A stretch of DNA of 64,000 nt from Anniella stebbinsi (taxonomy: Eukaryota > Chordata > Lepidosauria > Squamata > Anniellidae). The stretch covers positions 20,599,501 through 20,663,500 of the forward strand of contig JARDYH010000006.1 in NCBI GenBank assembly GCA_029215795.1, read 5' to 3'. Of the stretch, positions 36,539 to 47,822 are shown piece after piece. The notes beneath the pieces were generated by a model. It was not told the origin of the DNA. It saw only the letters and a program-made list of their open reading frames with translations, and did no database searches. Both the position numbers and the translations under genes were made by a program. Numbering within the stretch: position 1 is the stretch's first letter; every line of letters starts with the position of its first letter.

Positions 36539-37625
36539 TAGGGTGACCAGATTTTGGAAACCCAAATCCTGGTCCAAAATGGCCACCCAAAGGGGGCGTG
36601 CGGTGCCCACAAGATTGTGTTGGGACTTCAAGTCCCATTGTCCCCAGCAACATGCCCAAACCGCCACAGTTGGTTTTGGACTACAACCCCCATCATCCTT
36701 GGAGATGACAGTATCTGGAGCCCTACACCGTCTTTTAGAGCTGGGCATCAGGCTGCCCAAGGAGCTTGCTTGCTCCCCCTCCTCCTTGTTCAAAGCACCA
36801 CCGCGCCAAGCCCCTCACGGGCGACACCCACCTGGGCTCATGTTGCTCGCTTGCGCCACCACTGCCGCTCCGCCTCGCCTTGCAGGACGAAGTGAGGGTG
36901 CCCAGCTCAAGTGTCCCCCCCCCAAATCAGCCCTGGAGCCGGCACGCTTGGAGTGGCGCTGAGGAAACTTCCCCCTGGGCAGGCCAGGCAGGCAGGCAGG
37001 CGCCCCTCCTCGGCACACTTTCTCCAGCCCCTCCCCCAGGCTATCCGGGGCTCCTTCTAGGCCAGCGCAACCACACAGGACTAGAAACTGCTCAGCTCGG
37101 CCTGGAGGAAGGGTTGGAAGTTTCAGCCTGCATGGTCGCGCTGGCCTAGAAGAAGCCCCAGATCGCCCGGGGGAGAGGCTGGAGGAAGTCTGCCAAGGAG
37201 GGGCGCCTGCCTGCCTGCCTGCCTGCCTGCCTCACCCGCCCAGGGGGAAGTTTCCTCGGCACCGCCCCAAGCTGGTTTGGGGGAGGACGACGGGACACCT
37301 GAGCTAGGCGCCCTCACTTCCTCCTGCGAGGCGACGCAGAGCAGCAGCAGCGGCGGCGCGAGCGAGCGAGATGAGCCCAGGTGGGTGTCGCCAGCGAGGG
37401 GCTTGGCGCGGCGGTGCTTTGAACAGGGAGGGGGGGAGCGAGTGAGTGCTATGGTGGAAGCTTTTTGCTCCTTGGGCAGCCTGATGCCCCACTCTAAAAG
37501 ATGGTGTAGGGCACCAGATCGAGCTGACCGTTTCCCCGGAGGTTTGCCCCCGGGGCCTGGTTGGCCCGGATCACCCCAGTTTTCCCGGTTAGGACCGAGA
37601 AACCCCTGACGATCTGGTCACCCTA
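36539..37625. mobile_element. hAT-type giant foldback element
   Basis: Outer ends are TAGGGTGACCAGATTTTGG (left) and ACGATCTGGTCACCCTA (right). Inside is a GC-rich inverted repeat of about 0.8 kb: left arm about 36712-37077, right arm about 37128-37520, with a spacer of roughly 50 bp. The arms share blocks such as CCAAGCCCCTC/GAGGGGCTTGG and CTTCTAGGCCAGCGC/GCGCTGGCCTAGAAG. A TGCC microsatellite (37206-37232) sits in the right arm. Flanking 8-mers (GGCTCAAT and GCAATGAA) do not match, so the ends may come from two insertions or a recombination. The long ORFs here (e.g. 36543-36962, 37277-37609) mirror the GC bias and are not taken as genes. Confidence 0.75.
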
Positions 37626-37808
37626 GCAATGAAAGTGCATTTCCTAACTTTTAGATTAGTTTTACATTATCCTTTGCAATATTACAGAATGTGTTTTGTG
37701 AACTAAGAAGTGATCATGTGATCTAGCACTGGAAAGCTATAGGATCTTTATTCTTGTTAGATGTTATAGATGGATTTCTTAATTTCTTAATTGGCTCTTA
37801 ATGGAGAT

Positions 37809-38686
37809 ATCATAGAATCATAGAATAGTAGAGCTAGAAGGGGCCTATAAGGCCATCGAGTCCAACCCCATGCTCAATGCAGGAATCCAGCTGCATCTTG
37901 AAGGCCTCTAGTGAGGGAGAGCCCACAATCTCCTTAAGTCATTGGTTTTCCTGATGTCCAGCCAGAATCTGGCATCCTGTTACTTGAGCTCATTATTCCA
38001 TGTCCTGCGTTCCGAGATGGAAGAGATCCTGTCCCTCCTGTGTGTGACAACCTTTCAAGTATTTGAAGAGTGCTATCATGTCTCCCCTCAGTCTTCTCAA
38101 GGCTAAACATGCCCAGTTCTTTTAGTATCTCCTCATAGGGCTTTGTTTCCAGACCCCTGATCATTCTCGTTGCCCTCATCTGAACCTCCTCCAGCTTGTC
38201 AGCACCCTTCTTGAAGTGTGGTACCCAGAAATGGATGCAATACTCAAGATGAGGCCTAACCAGTACTGAATAGAGGGGAACCAATACCTCATGTGATTTA
38301 GAAGCTATACTTCTATTAATGCAGCCCAAAATAGCATTGGCTTTTTTTGCAGCCACATCACACTGTTGGTTCATATTCAGCTTGTGATCTACAACAATTC
38401 CGAGATCCTTCTCGCTTGTAGTATTGCTGAGCCAAGTATCCCCCATCTTGTAACTGTGGATTTGGTTTCTTTTTCCTAGGTGTAGAAACTGGCATTTATC
38501 TTTATTAGCTTTCATTTTGTTATTTTCAGCCTAGTGCTCCAGCCTATCAAGATTGCTTTAAAGTTTGTTTCTGTCTTCCAAGGTTTTAGCTACCCCACCC
38601 AATTTTGTATCATCTGAAAATTTGATAAGCATTCCCTGCACCTTCTCATCCAAATCATTAATAAAAATGCTGAAGAGAACTGGGCC
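37809..38686 (-). pseudogene. CR1 LINE, 3' half (split by LINE insertion)
   Basis: Minus-strand translation runs LGPVLFSIFINDLDEKVQ, FSDDTKLGGVA (the FADD box, with Ala to Ser), KDLGIVVDHKLNMNQQCDVA and VRPHLEYCIHFWVPHFKKGA, on to the C-terminus. It then runs into a 3' UTR ending in ATTCTATGATTCTATGA at 37809-37830. It continues at 41545 on the other side of a 2.85-kb insertion. A single long frame (38515-37934) is still open, which suggests moderate age. Confidence 0.93.
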
Positions 38687-38692
38687 CATAGA

Positions 38693-40462
38693 ATGTACAG
38701 AGATAAAAACTTAGCAATAATTCCTTCTGATTGGTTTGATCTGAAGAAACGTTATAAAAAATTAATTAAGGTTAAAAAACTTAAAACGCAGAGGGAGGCC
38801 TGGAAGGATTTAATAGCAACCTCCAGAGACAATGATATGACCACTTTTTGGAAACTGGTAGCTAGGGGGTGGCCGAACTCAACAATAAATATGGAAGGGT
38901 ATGTATTGGCGAATGATTGGGAAGTTTATGTCACCAAAATATACGACACGGGTCAGGCTAGTCGAAAGATCAACCAAATTAGCATTGACAATTGTCCAAA
39001 ATGGTCACCAGTATCTGTTATGGAAGTAAAGAGTCTCATAAACAAGTTAAAACTGGGGAAGGCGCCGGGATATGATAATATCCCAGCTGAAGTATTTAAA
39101 TCTAACGTAGAATGGTGGGCTCCAATATTAGCAACATTATTTACACATATTGATCAAACAGCTTGTATCCCTGATGACTGGAGTCTAGCCATTATTATTC
39201 CAATATATAAAAAAGGAAATAGGTCTGACCCTGCAAATTATAGATCCATTAGTTTGCTAAATGTCATCAGTAAGCTGTATGCCACTCACCTATTGGAAAA
39301 GCTGAGGGACTGGTTACATCAGGAAAACATTATAGAAGAGGAACAAGTGGGTTTTAGGGGAGAACGCTCAACAGTGGACCATGTTCTTGTTCTGCAGCAC
39401 CTGATTGGGAAATACACTACTAGCTCAGGGGGTGCCTTTTATGCCGCCTTTATCGATTTAAGATCAGCTTTCAACCTTATACCTAGAGACAGATTGTGGG
39501 AAAGATTTGAATCAACCAATATAGATCGTCGCCTGCCGATTCTCATTCGCAGGCTGCATGAAAACACTAGCCTGCGAGTGAGATGCAACAGGGTTGGGCA
39601 TTTGACAGGACCAGTTTCTACCACAAAGGGGGTGAAGCAGGGATGTGTCCTGGCCCCCACTTTGTTTAACTTCTATATTAATTCGATGGTTAAGCATCTA
39701 TCAAAAATACAGGCACAACCCCCTAGTTTGGCAAACAGACTTATATCAATTCTACTGTATGCTGATAACGCAGTAATTTTGTCATTAACTAAAGTGGGTC
39801 TGAGGAAATTGCTGAGGGCCCTGGACAATTATTGTAAAGAGGAATTACTGCAGATAAATTATGATAAGACTAAGGTTGTAGTGTTTTCCAGAAGGAGGTT
39901 AAAGTATAGTTGGCAGATAAATCATCATCCAATAGAGCAGGTACCTACGTATAAATACCTAGGAATGATATTCCATTCAACAGGTTCATGGGTAGATCAT
40001 CAAAATAAGGCCACTGCAGCCACTCAAAGAAGTACTAGGGCACTCCTTTCTTTCTTCTATAATAAAGGAGGTCAGTATATTCCATCGGTATTACAGGTTT
40101 TTGAGGCAAAAGTTATTGCACAAATGCTATATGGCTCTGAAATTTGTATGCACAAAAAAATTGTACAATGGGAGGCTGTTCACACTAAATTTTTAAGAGC
40201 AATTTTAGGGGTCCCAAGTTGTGTACCGAACTCAGTCTTAAGGTTAGAGGTAGGTCAGATTTCAATGGAGGCGTGTATATGGTTATGTAAACTAAATCTG
40301 TGGCTAAAAATGGTATATATGCCAGTTGGTTTGGCCCCATTAACTTTGAAGGACACCTTCCACTCAAGGTGGAAAATATCATTAAATATGAAGTTACAAT
40401 CTCTGGGTTTTTCTATGGCTGCTGTCCAAAGTGTAGGATATGAAAAGGCAAAGTGGATATAG
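38693..40462 (+). pseudogene. LINE reverse transcriptase, long open frame (589 codons)
   Basis: The open frame starts inside the protein (truncation), so the first Met is not a true start. Motifs in order: KLGKAPGYDNIPAEVFK (about residues 122-138, RT0), PIYKKGNRSDPANYRSISLL (RT1), EEQVGFRGERSTVDHVLVLQ (RT2), AAFIDLRSAFNLIPRDRLW (RT3, catalytic Asp present), TKGVKQGCVLAPTLFNFYIN (RT4) and LLYADNAVIL (RT5). The RT5 box is YADN instead of YADD: one G-to-A change (GAT AAC) removes the second catalytic Asp, so the enzyme should be inactive even though the frame is open. The thumb region follows to the stop at 40462. The upstream endonuclease and gag-like ORF are absent. Confidence 0.88.
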
Positions 40463-40529
40463 AACAACGAATACGAGACATTGAGTTCCAAAATGATTTA
40501 AGTCAAGTAACTTTATATCCTGGTATCAG

Positions 40530-40918
40530 GGGCAATAGAGGCCCATTTACAACTGCAAATTGTAGTTGTAATAAACTTAACTATTCCTAGGTTTAGAAAG
40601 GCCTATACATGGGCGAAGCTCAACGTTAATGCCATCTGCATTGCTGGAGGGAAGATTCCAGAAAATACCTTATAATGAATGGGTATGCCCATGTGGGACC
40701 GGGGAAATAGAGACAGTAAGCCATGTGTTGTTACAGTGCCAGTTTTATAAGGAGCTCAGGAGCTCCCTGATCACACCAATTATAGATAAATTCCCAGGGA
40801 GATTGAATATATTTTACTTAGATTACCTGCTAACGGATCGAGATGCTCAAACTACATCAAAAGTAGCCAAATTTTGTGCAGCAGCTATCATGTGTCGTAG
40901 AGAGGTAGTAGGTAAATA
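40530..40918 (+). pseudogene. LINE C-terminal zinc-knuckle segment, frameshifted from the RT
   Basis: After the stop at 40462, other frames continue the same protein: LTIPRFRKAYTWAKLNV (about 40580), then PSALLEGRFQKIPYNEWVCP, CGTGEIETVSHVLLQCQFYK (C-x-C ... H-x4-C knuckle) and DYLLTDRDAQTTSKVAKFCA, to the stop at 40916. The split into frames shows at least two indels. The segment is parallel to those at 25879 and 45582. Confidence 0.82.
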
Positions 40919-41544
40919 ATAGTAAGGCAGACAGATTTGATATATGTACCTACTTTTAATTGCTAAAATGAGACACTTATATGGTAAGGAATGATATGAA
41001 TGCTGTAAAATCTGAAATTGAATGTTCAAATGTTGCTGGTCTATGACTGTAATAAAATGTTATATACATATATAATCTGGCATGGTAGAGACTGTGGGCC
41101 ATGTACTGCTGTATTGTTCCTTCTATTGTGATTTTCGGTACATTTTTATTACTTCTATCTTACAATGAATACCAGGCAGATCTGATGTGTTTTATACAGA
41201 TTATCTTCTGACCGACCAGAATTGTCAAATAACTTCCAAGGTGGCTAGATTCTGTGCTGTTGCAATTGCTTATCAGTGTGGGATATCATCGGACTGTGAT
41301 AATGTTTTAATGTTTTAATTTTTAATGTTTTAAATCCTATATTATCATGAGTGGGACATGTACAATTCAATTAATTATTTTTAAAAACTGTCTACTGTCT
41401 ATCTGTATTTTTAATTAATTATTACCTTTTTTTATTATTGTACCTATAGCCCCACCTTACCTTGTTGGCCTTGTGAATATGATTGTGTTTATAGCGCTGC
41501 TCTACTTTGCTGGTCTTGCGACCATAATAAATTCTATTCTATTC

Positions 41545-43190
41545 TCCACCAGTGTGAGAAGGTACCATTGATAAGCACTCTCTGAGTCTGATTCTGTAGC
41601 CAACTGTGGATCCACTTTATAGCTGTTCTATGTAGCCCACTTTTAGATAGTTTGCTAATCGGAATGTCATGGGGCCTTTTGTTAAAAGTTTTGCTGAAGT
41701 CAAGATATATTATGTCCACAGCATTCTCACAGTCCAAAAGGGAGGTTACCCAATCAAAAAATGAGATCAAATTAGTCTGGCAGGATTTGTTCTTGACAAT
41801 TCCATGCTGACTTCTGGTAATCACTGCATTGTTTTCAAGGTGCTTACAGATTGACTTCTGTATAATCTGCTCCAAAATTTTCCCAGGAATTGATGTCAGA
41901 CTAACTGGCCCGTAGTTCCCAAGTTCCTCCTTTTTGCCCTTTTTGAAGATAGGGACAACATCAGCCCTCCTCCAGTCATCTGGCACTTCATCCAACTTCC
42001 ATGATTTTGCAAAGATAGTAGACAGTGATTCTGAGAGTTCTTCTGCCAGCTCCTTTATTACTCTAGGACCTAATTTATCAGGCCCTGGAGATTTGAACTC
42101 ATTCAAAGAAATTAGGTGTTCCTTGACCATTTGTTTTCAACTTGCAATCCTGCCCCTTCAGCTTGCACTTCAATTTTGCCAGAGGGGTCACAGACCTGCT
42201 TTTGGGAGAAGACCGAGCCAAAGTAGGAATTGAGCACTTCAGCCTTTTCTTTGTAATCCGTTATCAATTTGCGATCCTCATTGAGTAGCTGAACCACATT
42301 TCTTTCCTGTGTCTTTTATTATGCACGTATCTGAAGAAAGCTTTTTGTTGCTTTTAGCATTCCTCACTATCCTCAGCTCATTCTCAGCTTTAGCCTTCCT
42401 GAAGTCATTTCGGCACTTCTGTGCTATCTGTACTCTTCTTTTGTAGTCTGGCCTTCCTTCCACTTCCTCTATGTGTTCTTTTTTTGTTTTCAGGTAATCT
42501 CTAAGCTTTTTGTGGAGCTACATTGGTTTCTTCTGTTGTCTTCTATCTATTTTCCTTGTTGGAATTGTTTGTAATTGGGCCTTTAATATTTCCTTTTTAA
42601 AAAACTCCCACCCATCTTGGACTCCATTTTTCATTAGGGTTACTTGCCATGGGACCTTACTTATTATATTTCTGAGTTTATTAAAATCGGTTTTCCTGAA
42701 ATCCAGAGTACGGGTATGGCTACACTCAGCTTTTGCTTCTTTTAAAATCAAGAACTCAAGTATGACGTGGTCACTTTCCCTCAGAGTTCCCGTAACTGCC
42801 ACTTTATCCACTAAGTCATCCCTATTAGTCAGTATCATGTCAAGGATAACCAATCCTCTATTCCTTCCTCCACTTTCTGTAGGAGCAAGTTATCAGCCAC
42901 CCATGACAGGAATTTATTGGAGGGGCCACTTTTGGCAGAATTTGTCTCTTAACAGATATTGGGATAATTGAAGTCCCCCATTACTATTACATTGGATTTC
43001 CTCGAAACACTGGCAATTTGCTTATCAAAAGTTTTGTCCTCATCTTCTCCTTGATTGGGTGGTTGGTAATAGACTCCGACTATCATGTTCTTTTTATTCC
43101 TTGTCCCATTTATTTTAATCCAGATGCTCTTGATGGGGCTACCAGGCTCATCCTCCTGTATTTCTGTATATCCAGAAGCAGGTCAGGTAA
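41545..43190 (-). pseudogene. CR1 LINE, endonuclease end and RT fingers/palm (other half)
   Basis: The minus strand from high to low coordinates reads VGVYYQPPNQGEDEDKTFDK (about 43085), RKSNVIVMGDFNYPNI (endonuclease GDFN motif, about 42990), [88 protein letters not shown] and WLQNQTQRVLINGTFSHWW. Translation stops there at the foreign LINE tail. About ten residues (the VTSGVPQGS region) are missing between this and the half at 38686, so the insertion removed about 30 bp of target. Frame breaks are present. Confidence 0.92.
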
Positions 43191-43312
43191 CTGACTGGAC
43201 TTTCTTTTAGCAATCTATATATTTCTTTGAAATGTGTACATTATATATTTTGTGGACTAAATCTAGAAACTCTAAGGAAGACAATAAACATTAAAAAAGG
43301 CCCATAGTTTAC

Positions 43313-43519
43313 CTTGCCTTCTTTCGGCTGGGGATAAATAGGATAGTAGAGGCAAGATTTGTGGGCTAGCCGAAGTATCTCCTTCAAAAAATGTTTGGCG
43401 TAGTGGTGAAAGATTGGATTCAGAGCAAAATGATAAAGGTGACCATGTTCTTCCTGTTGGTGGTGACTGAAATAAATAAAGTCTTCAATGTTGTAGTGGG
43501 AGCGAATATATTCAATATC
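43313..43519 (-). CDS. CFAP61: CFAP61 exon, HYNIEDFIYFSHH segment
   Basis: This 207-nt phase-0 exon encodes 69 residues, from DIEYIRSHYNIEDFIYF to SCLYYPIYPQPKEGK. The acceptor is TTTTCCAG|GAT and the donor AAG|GTAAAC. It is one of the best conserved parts of CFAP61, and it includes HALNP-type core residues (YHFALNPIF) and the KEILRLAHKSCLYYP helix-strand. It closes the acetyltransferase-like unit begun in the two upstream exons. The edge of a CR1 relic lies about 120-130 bp beyond the donor. Confidence 0.95.
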
Positions 43520-44878
43520 CTGGAAAACATGTCAATGCAACAGAGTGGTTATCAATGAGCTGTGTTTCTGTACTGAAACAGCTATATCAATAAAATATGA
43601 TTGTCCACCACCATCAAGGAGGACAGCCACTGGAAAAATCTCCAGTACAAGTCCTACTTCATTAGGGCTTGAACAAGAGAATTTCCAAGTTGATTGTGCC
43701 CCAGAATAAAATCATATGGATAGGTATTAAAAATGAAAGCATATCATTAAGGGGTTTTTTTTTTGCAGCATTTCCTTTATTTATACATAGAGCAGAAGCC
43801 AACTGGGTGTTCCAACCCCTGCTAATTCCCTCTGCAAGAGGTGGGCTCCTCCAATTCCATTGCCAAAGCAGGACACTTACACAAGGGAGGTTTCACACTT
43901 CCTAGCTCATTTCTGGAAGGAGGTAGGTCGGCAGAGCTCCCTTATGTGAGCTCTGCTGACCTGCCTCCTTCCAGAAACAAGAGTTTCTGCTTGTTTCAGG
44001 TTGCCCCGGAAACGCTAAATCGACACTGCATAAGCAGAATGGAATTGGATGGATGTAAGAGAATTGGTGGGGGTGTAAGCACCCCACTGGATTCTGCCCA
44101 ATGTATTCAAAATGCCTAGTTGGTTAGTTACTATGAACTGTGGCTCCATCGTCATTATTCAATTACAGAAACCCTTGACTTTATTAGAAAGCACATGTTG
44201 CTTTAAGCTTACTGTATAAATGATTTTGTATTATTCCAGAGTCAGAGCTACATGGCTTTCTCCCACATTAAAAATGAGAAATCTAACAAGGATCTACTGT
44301 TAAAGTGTCACTCAGTTTTCATGGATCCTGCCTACTCTTTCCAAGGATAAAAGTGTACTATCTATTATAAAATAGCAATGCGTGCAAAGAATTCTTTAAT
44401 TTCAAAATAGAGTTGGATACTGAATTGGATGTATAACCTGCCTGGGATATATATTAGGAAGGAGGGCAAAAATATACTATAACATTATTTTAAATCTAGT
44501 GTTTCATTTTGTTTTGAAGAAAAAGATTGTGACGGAGAAAAACATTGTAAATTCTTAGGATGCATAAAGTTGCCCTTACTCATACTTTATTTGTTTTTCT
44601 TCACTCCTTTGTCTAAGGATCATACATTATACTCTTTCTTTTTCTCTTACACATATGCGTGTGCACACACACACACACACACACACAGAGGATTGTATTC
44701 AGGAAGAAAATTTTCTCTCTTCTCCTTACCTCTCTCACAAATGAATGTCCAAACTGGGAGATATTATGTTTTGAATGTAAAAACACTCTTGATTTTGGGA
44801 ATATTTAACACAAATGTTAATTTAGTGTGGTATTCTCCAATCAAATGAGAAAAAAGTATTGCAAATATGAGTATTTAC
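43520..44878. other. CFAP61: CFAP61 intron (1.36 kb)
   Basis: Between the 44879 and 43519 exon borders. It holds a diverged inverted motif near 43895-43970 (CTTCCTAGC...CTGCCTCCTTCCAG) and a CA microsatellite (44662-44687). No extra exon was recognised. Confidence 0.8.
44662..44687. repeat. CA microsatellite
   Basis: (CA)n of about 24 bp, inside a CFAP61 intron. Confidence 0.95.
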
Positions 44879-44956
44879 CATTTCATTCCTAATAACTGAG
44901 ATTCCAACTATTTGACCCCAAACCTCTGCTACAAATGCCTGAATTGGTGTCCCATC
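44879..44956 (-). CDS. CFAP61: CFAP61 exon, acetyl-CoA-fold-like strand
   Basis: A symmetric 78-nt exon in phase 0 on both sides encodes 26 residues, DGTPIQAFVAEVWGQIVGIS then VIRNEM. The acceptor is TTTTTCAG|GAT and the donor ATG|GTAAAT. The VAEV.GQIVGISVIRNE pattern is the paired-strand core of GNAT-like folds (substrate strand followed by the GxxV strand). Because it is a multiple of three, skipping it would keep the frame. Confidence 0.93.
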
Positions 44957-45147
44957 CTGAAAAACAAAGCAAGAGAGTTGGTGTACATTCTTTTACTATA
45001 ATAACTTACTATAATTCCCATTTCATTTCCCTTCTCACAAATATCAGACATATATCCATATAAAAGGCAAAGGGGAATTTTAGTACAAAGAAGAATGCCC
45101 TGCATACTGATCTAGTACCAAATCCAAATAATGTTATTACGGACATA

Positions 45148-45300
45148 GACCAGCAGATTAAAAATAGTTACAAATACAGTAATCATAAAAACAAGCCAAT
45201 TAAAAACAGAGAGACAAGGGTCACTGACCAGCAGATTAAAATAGCTACAGTTACAACTATTATAAAAGCAATCCAGTTAAAAACAGGGGAACGAGAGTCA
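45148..45300. repeat. Tandem duplication, 77-bp unit x2
   Basis: GACCAGCAGATTAAAA... starts at 45148 and again at 45225, ending AAGGGTCA/GAGAGTCA. The units differ at roughly one base in five. It lies just beyond the 3' end of the minus-strand LINE copy. Confidence 0.7.
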
Positions 45301-45389
45301 CATATCTGAAACACAATATGTAATCACCATAATAGTAATGGTAATGGTACCTCTGCAAAGGCTTGCTATCCTTGATTTATCATCATTTT

Positions 45390-47822
45390 TCTGCAGGTGA
45401 TAGCAGATGCACAGAATCATGTTACATCTGGGGGTTCCGGTCTGATACTAAATATTCTAAATAAAATGCTTCAGATCTCCCTGGTTTTTAAAAAAGAACC
45501 GGGGTAATAAGGTATTTGCTGAGGTCACAGTAAAAAGGACAATAGAATAGTACATGGGCTTCAGTTTCCACACTTCCCTTATCACATGGGCTTATCACAT
45601 AAGTGCTCTTGAACAGGGATCTTATTACATCTGCCTTCAAGGAGTGCAGAGGATGGGACGTTTAATCTGGCGAACATAAAAACTTTCCTATATTTGGGGA
45701 TTGAACGGTTTGACATATAATTTGGCATTATAAATGCTCCTACATAGTTCTGATAGTTGGGATGGCATGCAGTTAGTCTCAGGTGGTTTGGGAGTTCAGC
45801 GTCTCTGATTCGCTGTGTGATAGCTGCTTTAGCTTCAGTGTATCCCATCATCAGTGTATGGCATCAGCCAAGAAGTCCAAATACTGCAATTTCCTTTTCA
45901 ACAATGTCCTTTTCTATTTGGATTGAAATGGGTCAGTCAAAGTCAGCGGGGCAAGACCCACAGGATAGAACGTCAACTTCAGCCAAAAGTTCACCATATA
46001 TATCAGCATTCATGCATCCATGAATGCTGTAAGATTGCATTAGGTACACAGGAGGGGGTTCCTAATATTGCTCTTAGGAATTTTGTTTGTGCAACCTCAA
46101 AGGGGGCATAGTCTTCAATGACGCATATCTGACAGCCATACAGCATCTGCGAAATTACCTGAGCAGTGAAAACTTGCATGACTGCGGGAATATATTGGCC
46201 ACCTTTAGCATAGAAAAAGGAGAGGAGTACTCTGGTGCTCCTTTGAGCATTTGCAATGGCATGCTTTGTTTGGGACTTCCACGAGCCTGATGATTGAAAG
46301 GTTACACCCGGGTATTTGTAGGAGGTAACCTGCTCGATTTGATGTCCATTGAACTGCCATCAATACTTGGTTCCCTTTCTATGAAAAACCAGACTTTAGT
46401 TTTGGTGTAATTTATTGTCAGCAGTTCATCTTTACAATAGGAAGCTAAAGCACTAAAAAGACACCTCAAGCTTATGCTTGACAAATAGGAGGATTGACAG
46501 AGGTCTATATGCCAATCTAGGAGGATGTGACTTAATCTTTTTCAAAGACTGAACCACGAAATTAATAGAAAAGTTAAACAAAGTGGGGGCCAAGTTACAG
46601 CCCTGTCTTACTCCATTATAGGTGGGTATTGGTCCTGTTAAATGGCCAGAATGGCTGCATCTGACTGTCAGGTGTGTATTTTCACATAGTCTTCGCATAA
46701 GTGTGAGCAATATCCTGTCGATGTTAGAAGCCTCAAATTTTTTCCCATAACTTGTCTCTGGGATTTGGGAGCACTAGTCCTTGGTCGACTGTGGATCGCC
46801 CCACTCTGAATCCAGTTTACTCATCTTCGAGGATGTTTTCTTGTTCTAGCCAGTCTAACAGTTTCTCAAGCAGATGGGAGGCATATAGTTTGCTGATTAT
46901 ACTCAGCAGGCTAATTGGTCTGCAATTTGCCAGATTGGATCTTTTGCCTTTTTTTTGTGAATTGGATGATAATGGCTAGACCCCAGTCCTCAGGGATGTG
47001 TGTCGTATGATCAATACATGTAAACAGAGATACTAGTATAGGAGCCCACCAAGCTATGTTTGCTTTTATCAATTTGGGGGGTATGTTATCCCACCCAGGA
47101 GCTCTGCCTGGTTTTAATTTAGAGGTGAGGTGTGTTTTTTCCTGAGAGGAAATTGGGGGCCACTTTGGTAAGTTATTTGTGTCGGTCTTAGATGACGGTT
47201 GGTAAGTTTGTCCCGACGCAAAGATGGTGCTAAAATATGCTTCCCAGGAGTTTGGAGAGATGAAATACTCCATGCTTACTGTTGTTTTTGGTCATGCACT
47301 CGAAAACACTCGCCGAAAGGTTGCAGAGTCTTTGTCTCTTACTGCATTTATTAAGGTTTGCCATGTGGTTCTCGTGGCCTGCATCTTTTTTGTTTTGATG
47401 AATTCTTTACAGTTCTTCTTCAATGTGAACTGTTTGGGAGGTAAAGTTGGCCAATTTTGCTCTCTGTACAGCTGGTATTGTTCTATTAAGGGATTTTTTC
47501 ATGGGAATATATCCATGTTCGAACCAATGCTTGGATTTTTTAGTGTAGAGTTTTGGTGGAGTATTGGGTTTCAGATGGTTTTGCAAGAGCAGAATTATAT
47601 CTTGGAACAAAGTAAAAGCTATTGTTGGTGTGTCTGCGGTTAGCAGTGCTTCTCGGTGCCAAAGGCTACTTTCAGAGTACATTATCTCTGTTAGAGTTTG
47701 CCTTAATATGTTTGTCCATTTTATTCGTGTAAATATTTCTCAGCTTCTAAGTTTAACATCGATATACACTCTGTATGAGTGGTCTGAATGATGAGATTCA
47801 GTGTTAAAACTAGAGGTAGATG
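45390..47822 (-). pseudogene. I/Jockey-group LINE, second large copy
   Basis: Minus-strand frames broken by many indels give, from high to low coordinates, PPKLYTKKSKHWFEHGY (about 47550), KTKKMQATRTTWQTLINAVR (about 47390), KLKPGRAPGWDNIPPKLIKA (about 47110), RRLCENTHLTVRCSHSGHLT (about 46700), YNGVRQGCNLAPTLFNFSIN, YCKDELLTINYTKTKVW (about 46440), and IPKYRKVFMFARLNVPSSAL (about 45690). They run in the same order as 38693-40900. It is more decayed than the copy at 38687. Its upstream end is joined directly to a CR1 fragment in the same orientation. Confidence 0.88.

Larger units (their letters stand above)
38687..41544 (+). mobile_element. I/Jockey-group LINE inserted in CR1 (possibly Vingi clade)
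   Basis: A 5'-truncated plus-strand LINE of about 2.85 kb. It contains a nearly intact polymerase (38693-40462), a frameshifted C-terminal zinc-knuckle part (40530-40918), a 3' UTR, and a terminal AATTCTATTCTATTCT repeat tail. Its orientation is opposite to the CR1 it interrupts. Clade naming is tentative: the C-terminal CCHC knuckle and the sequence style suggest the I/Ingi/Vingi side of the Jockey group, and Vingi LINEs are known from lizards. Confidence 0.85.

Noticed and set aside
36543..37609. Several 100-140-codon frames on both strands
   Set aside because: They lie in the giant GC-rich inverted repeat. Mirrored frames in both arms show that they follow from base composition.
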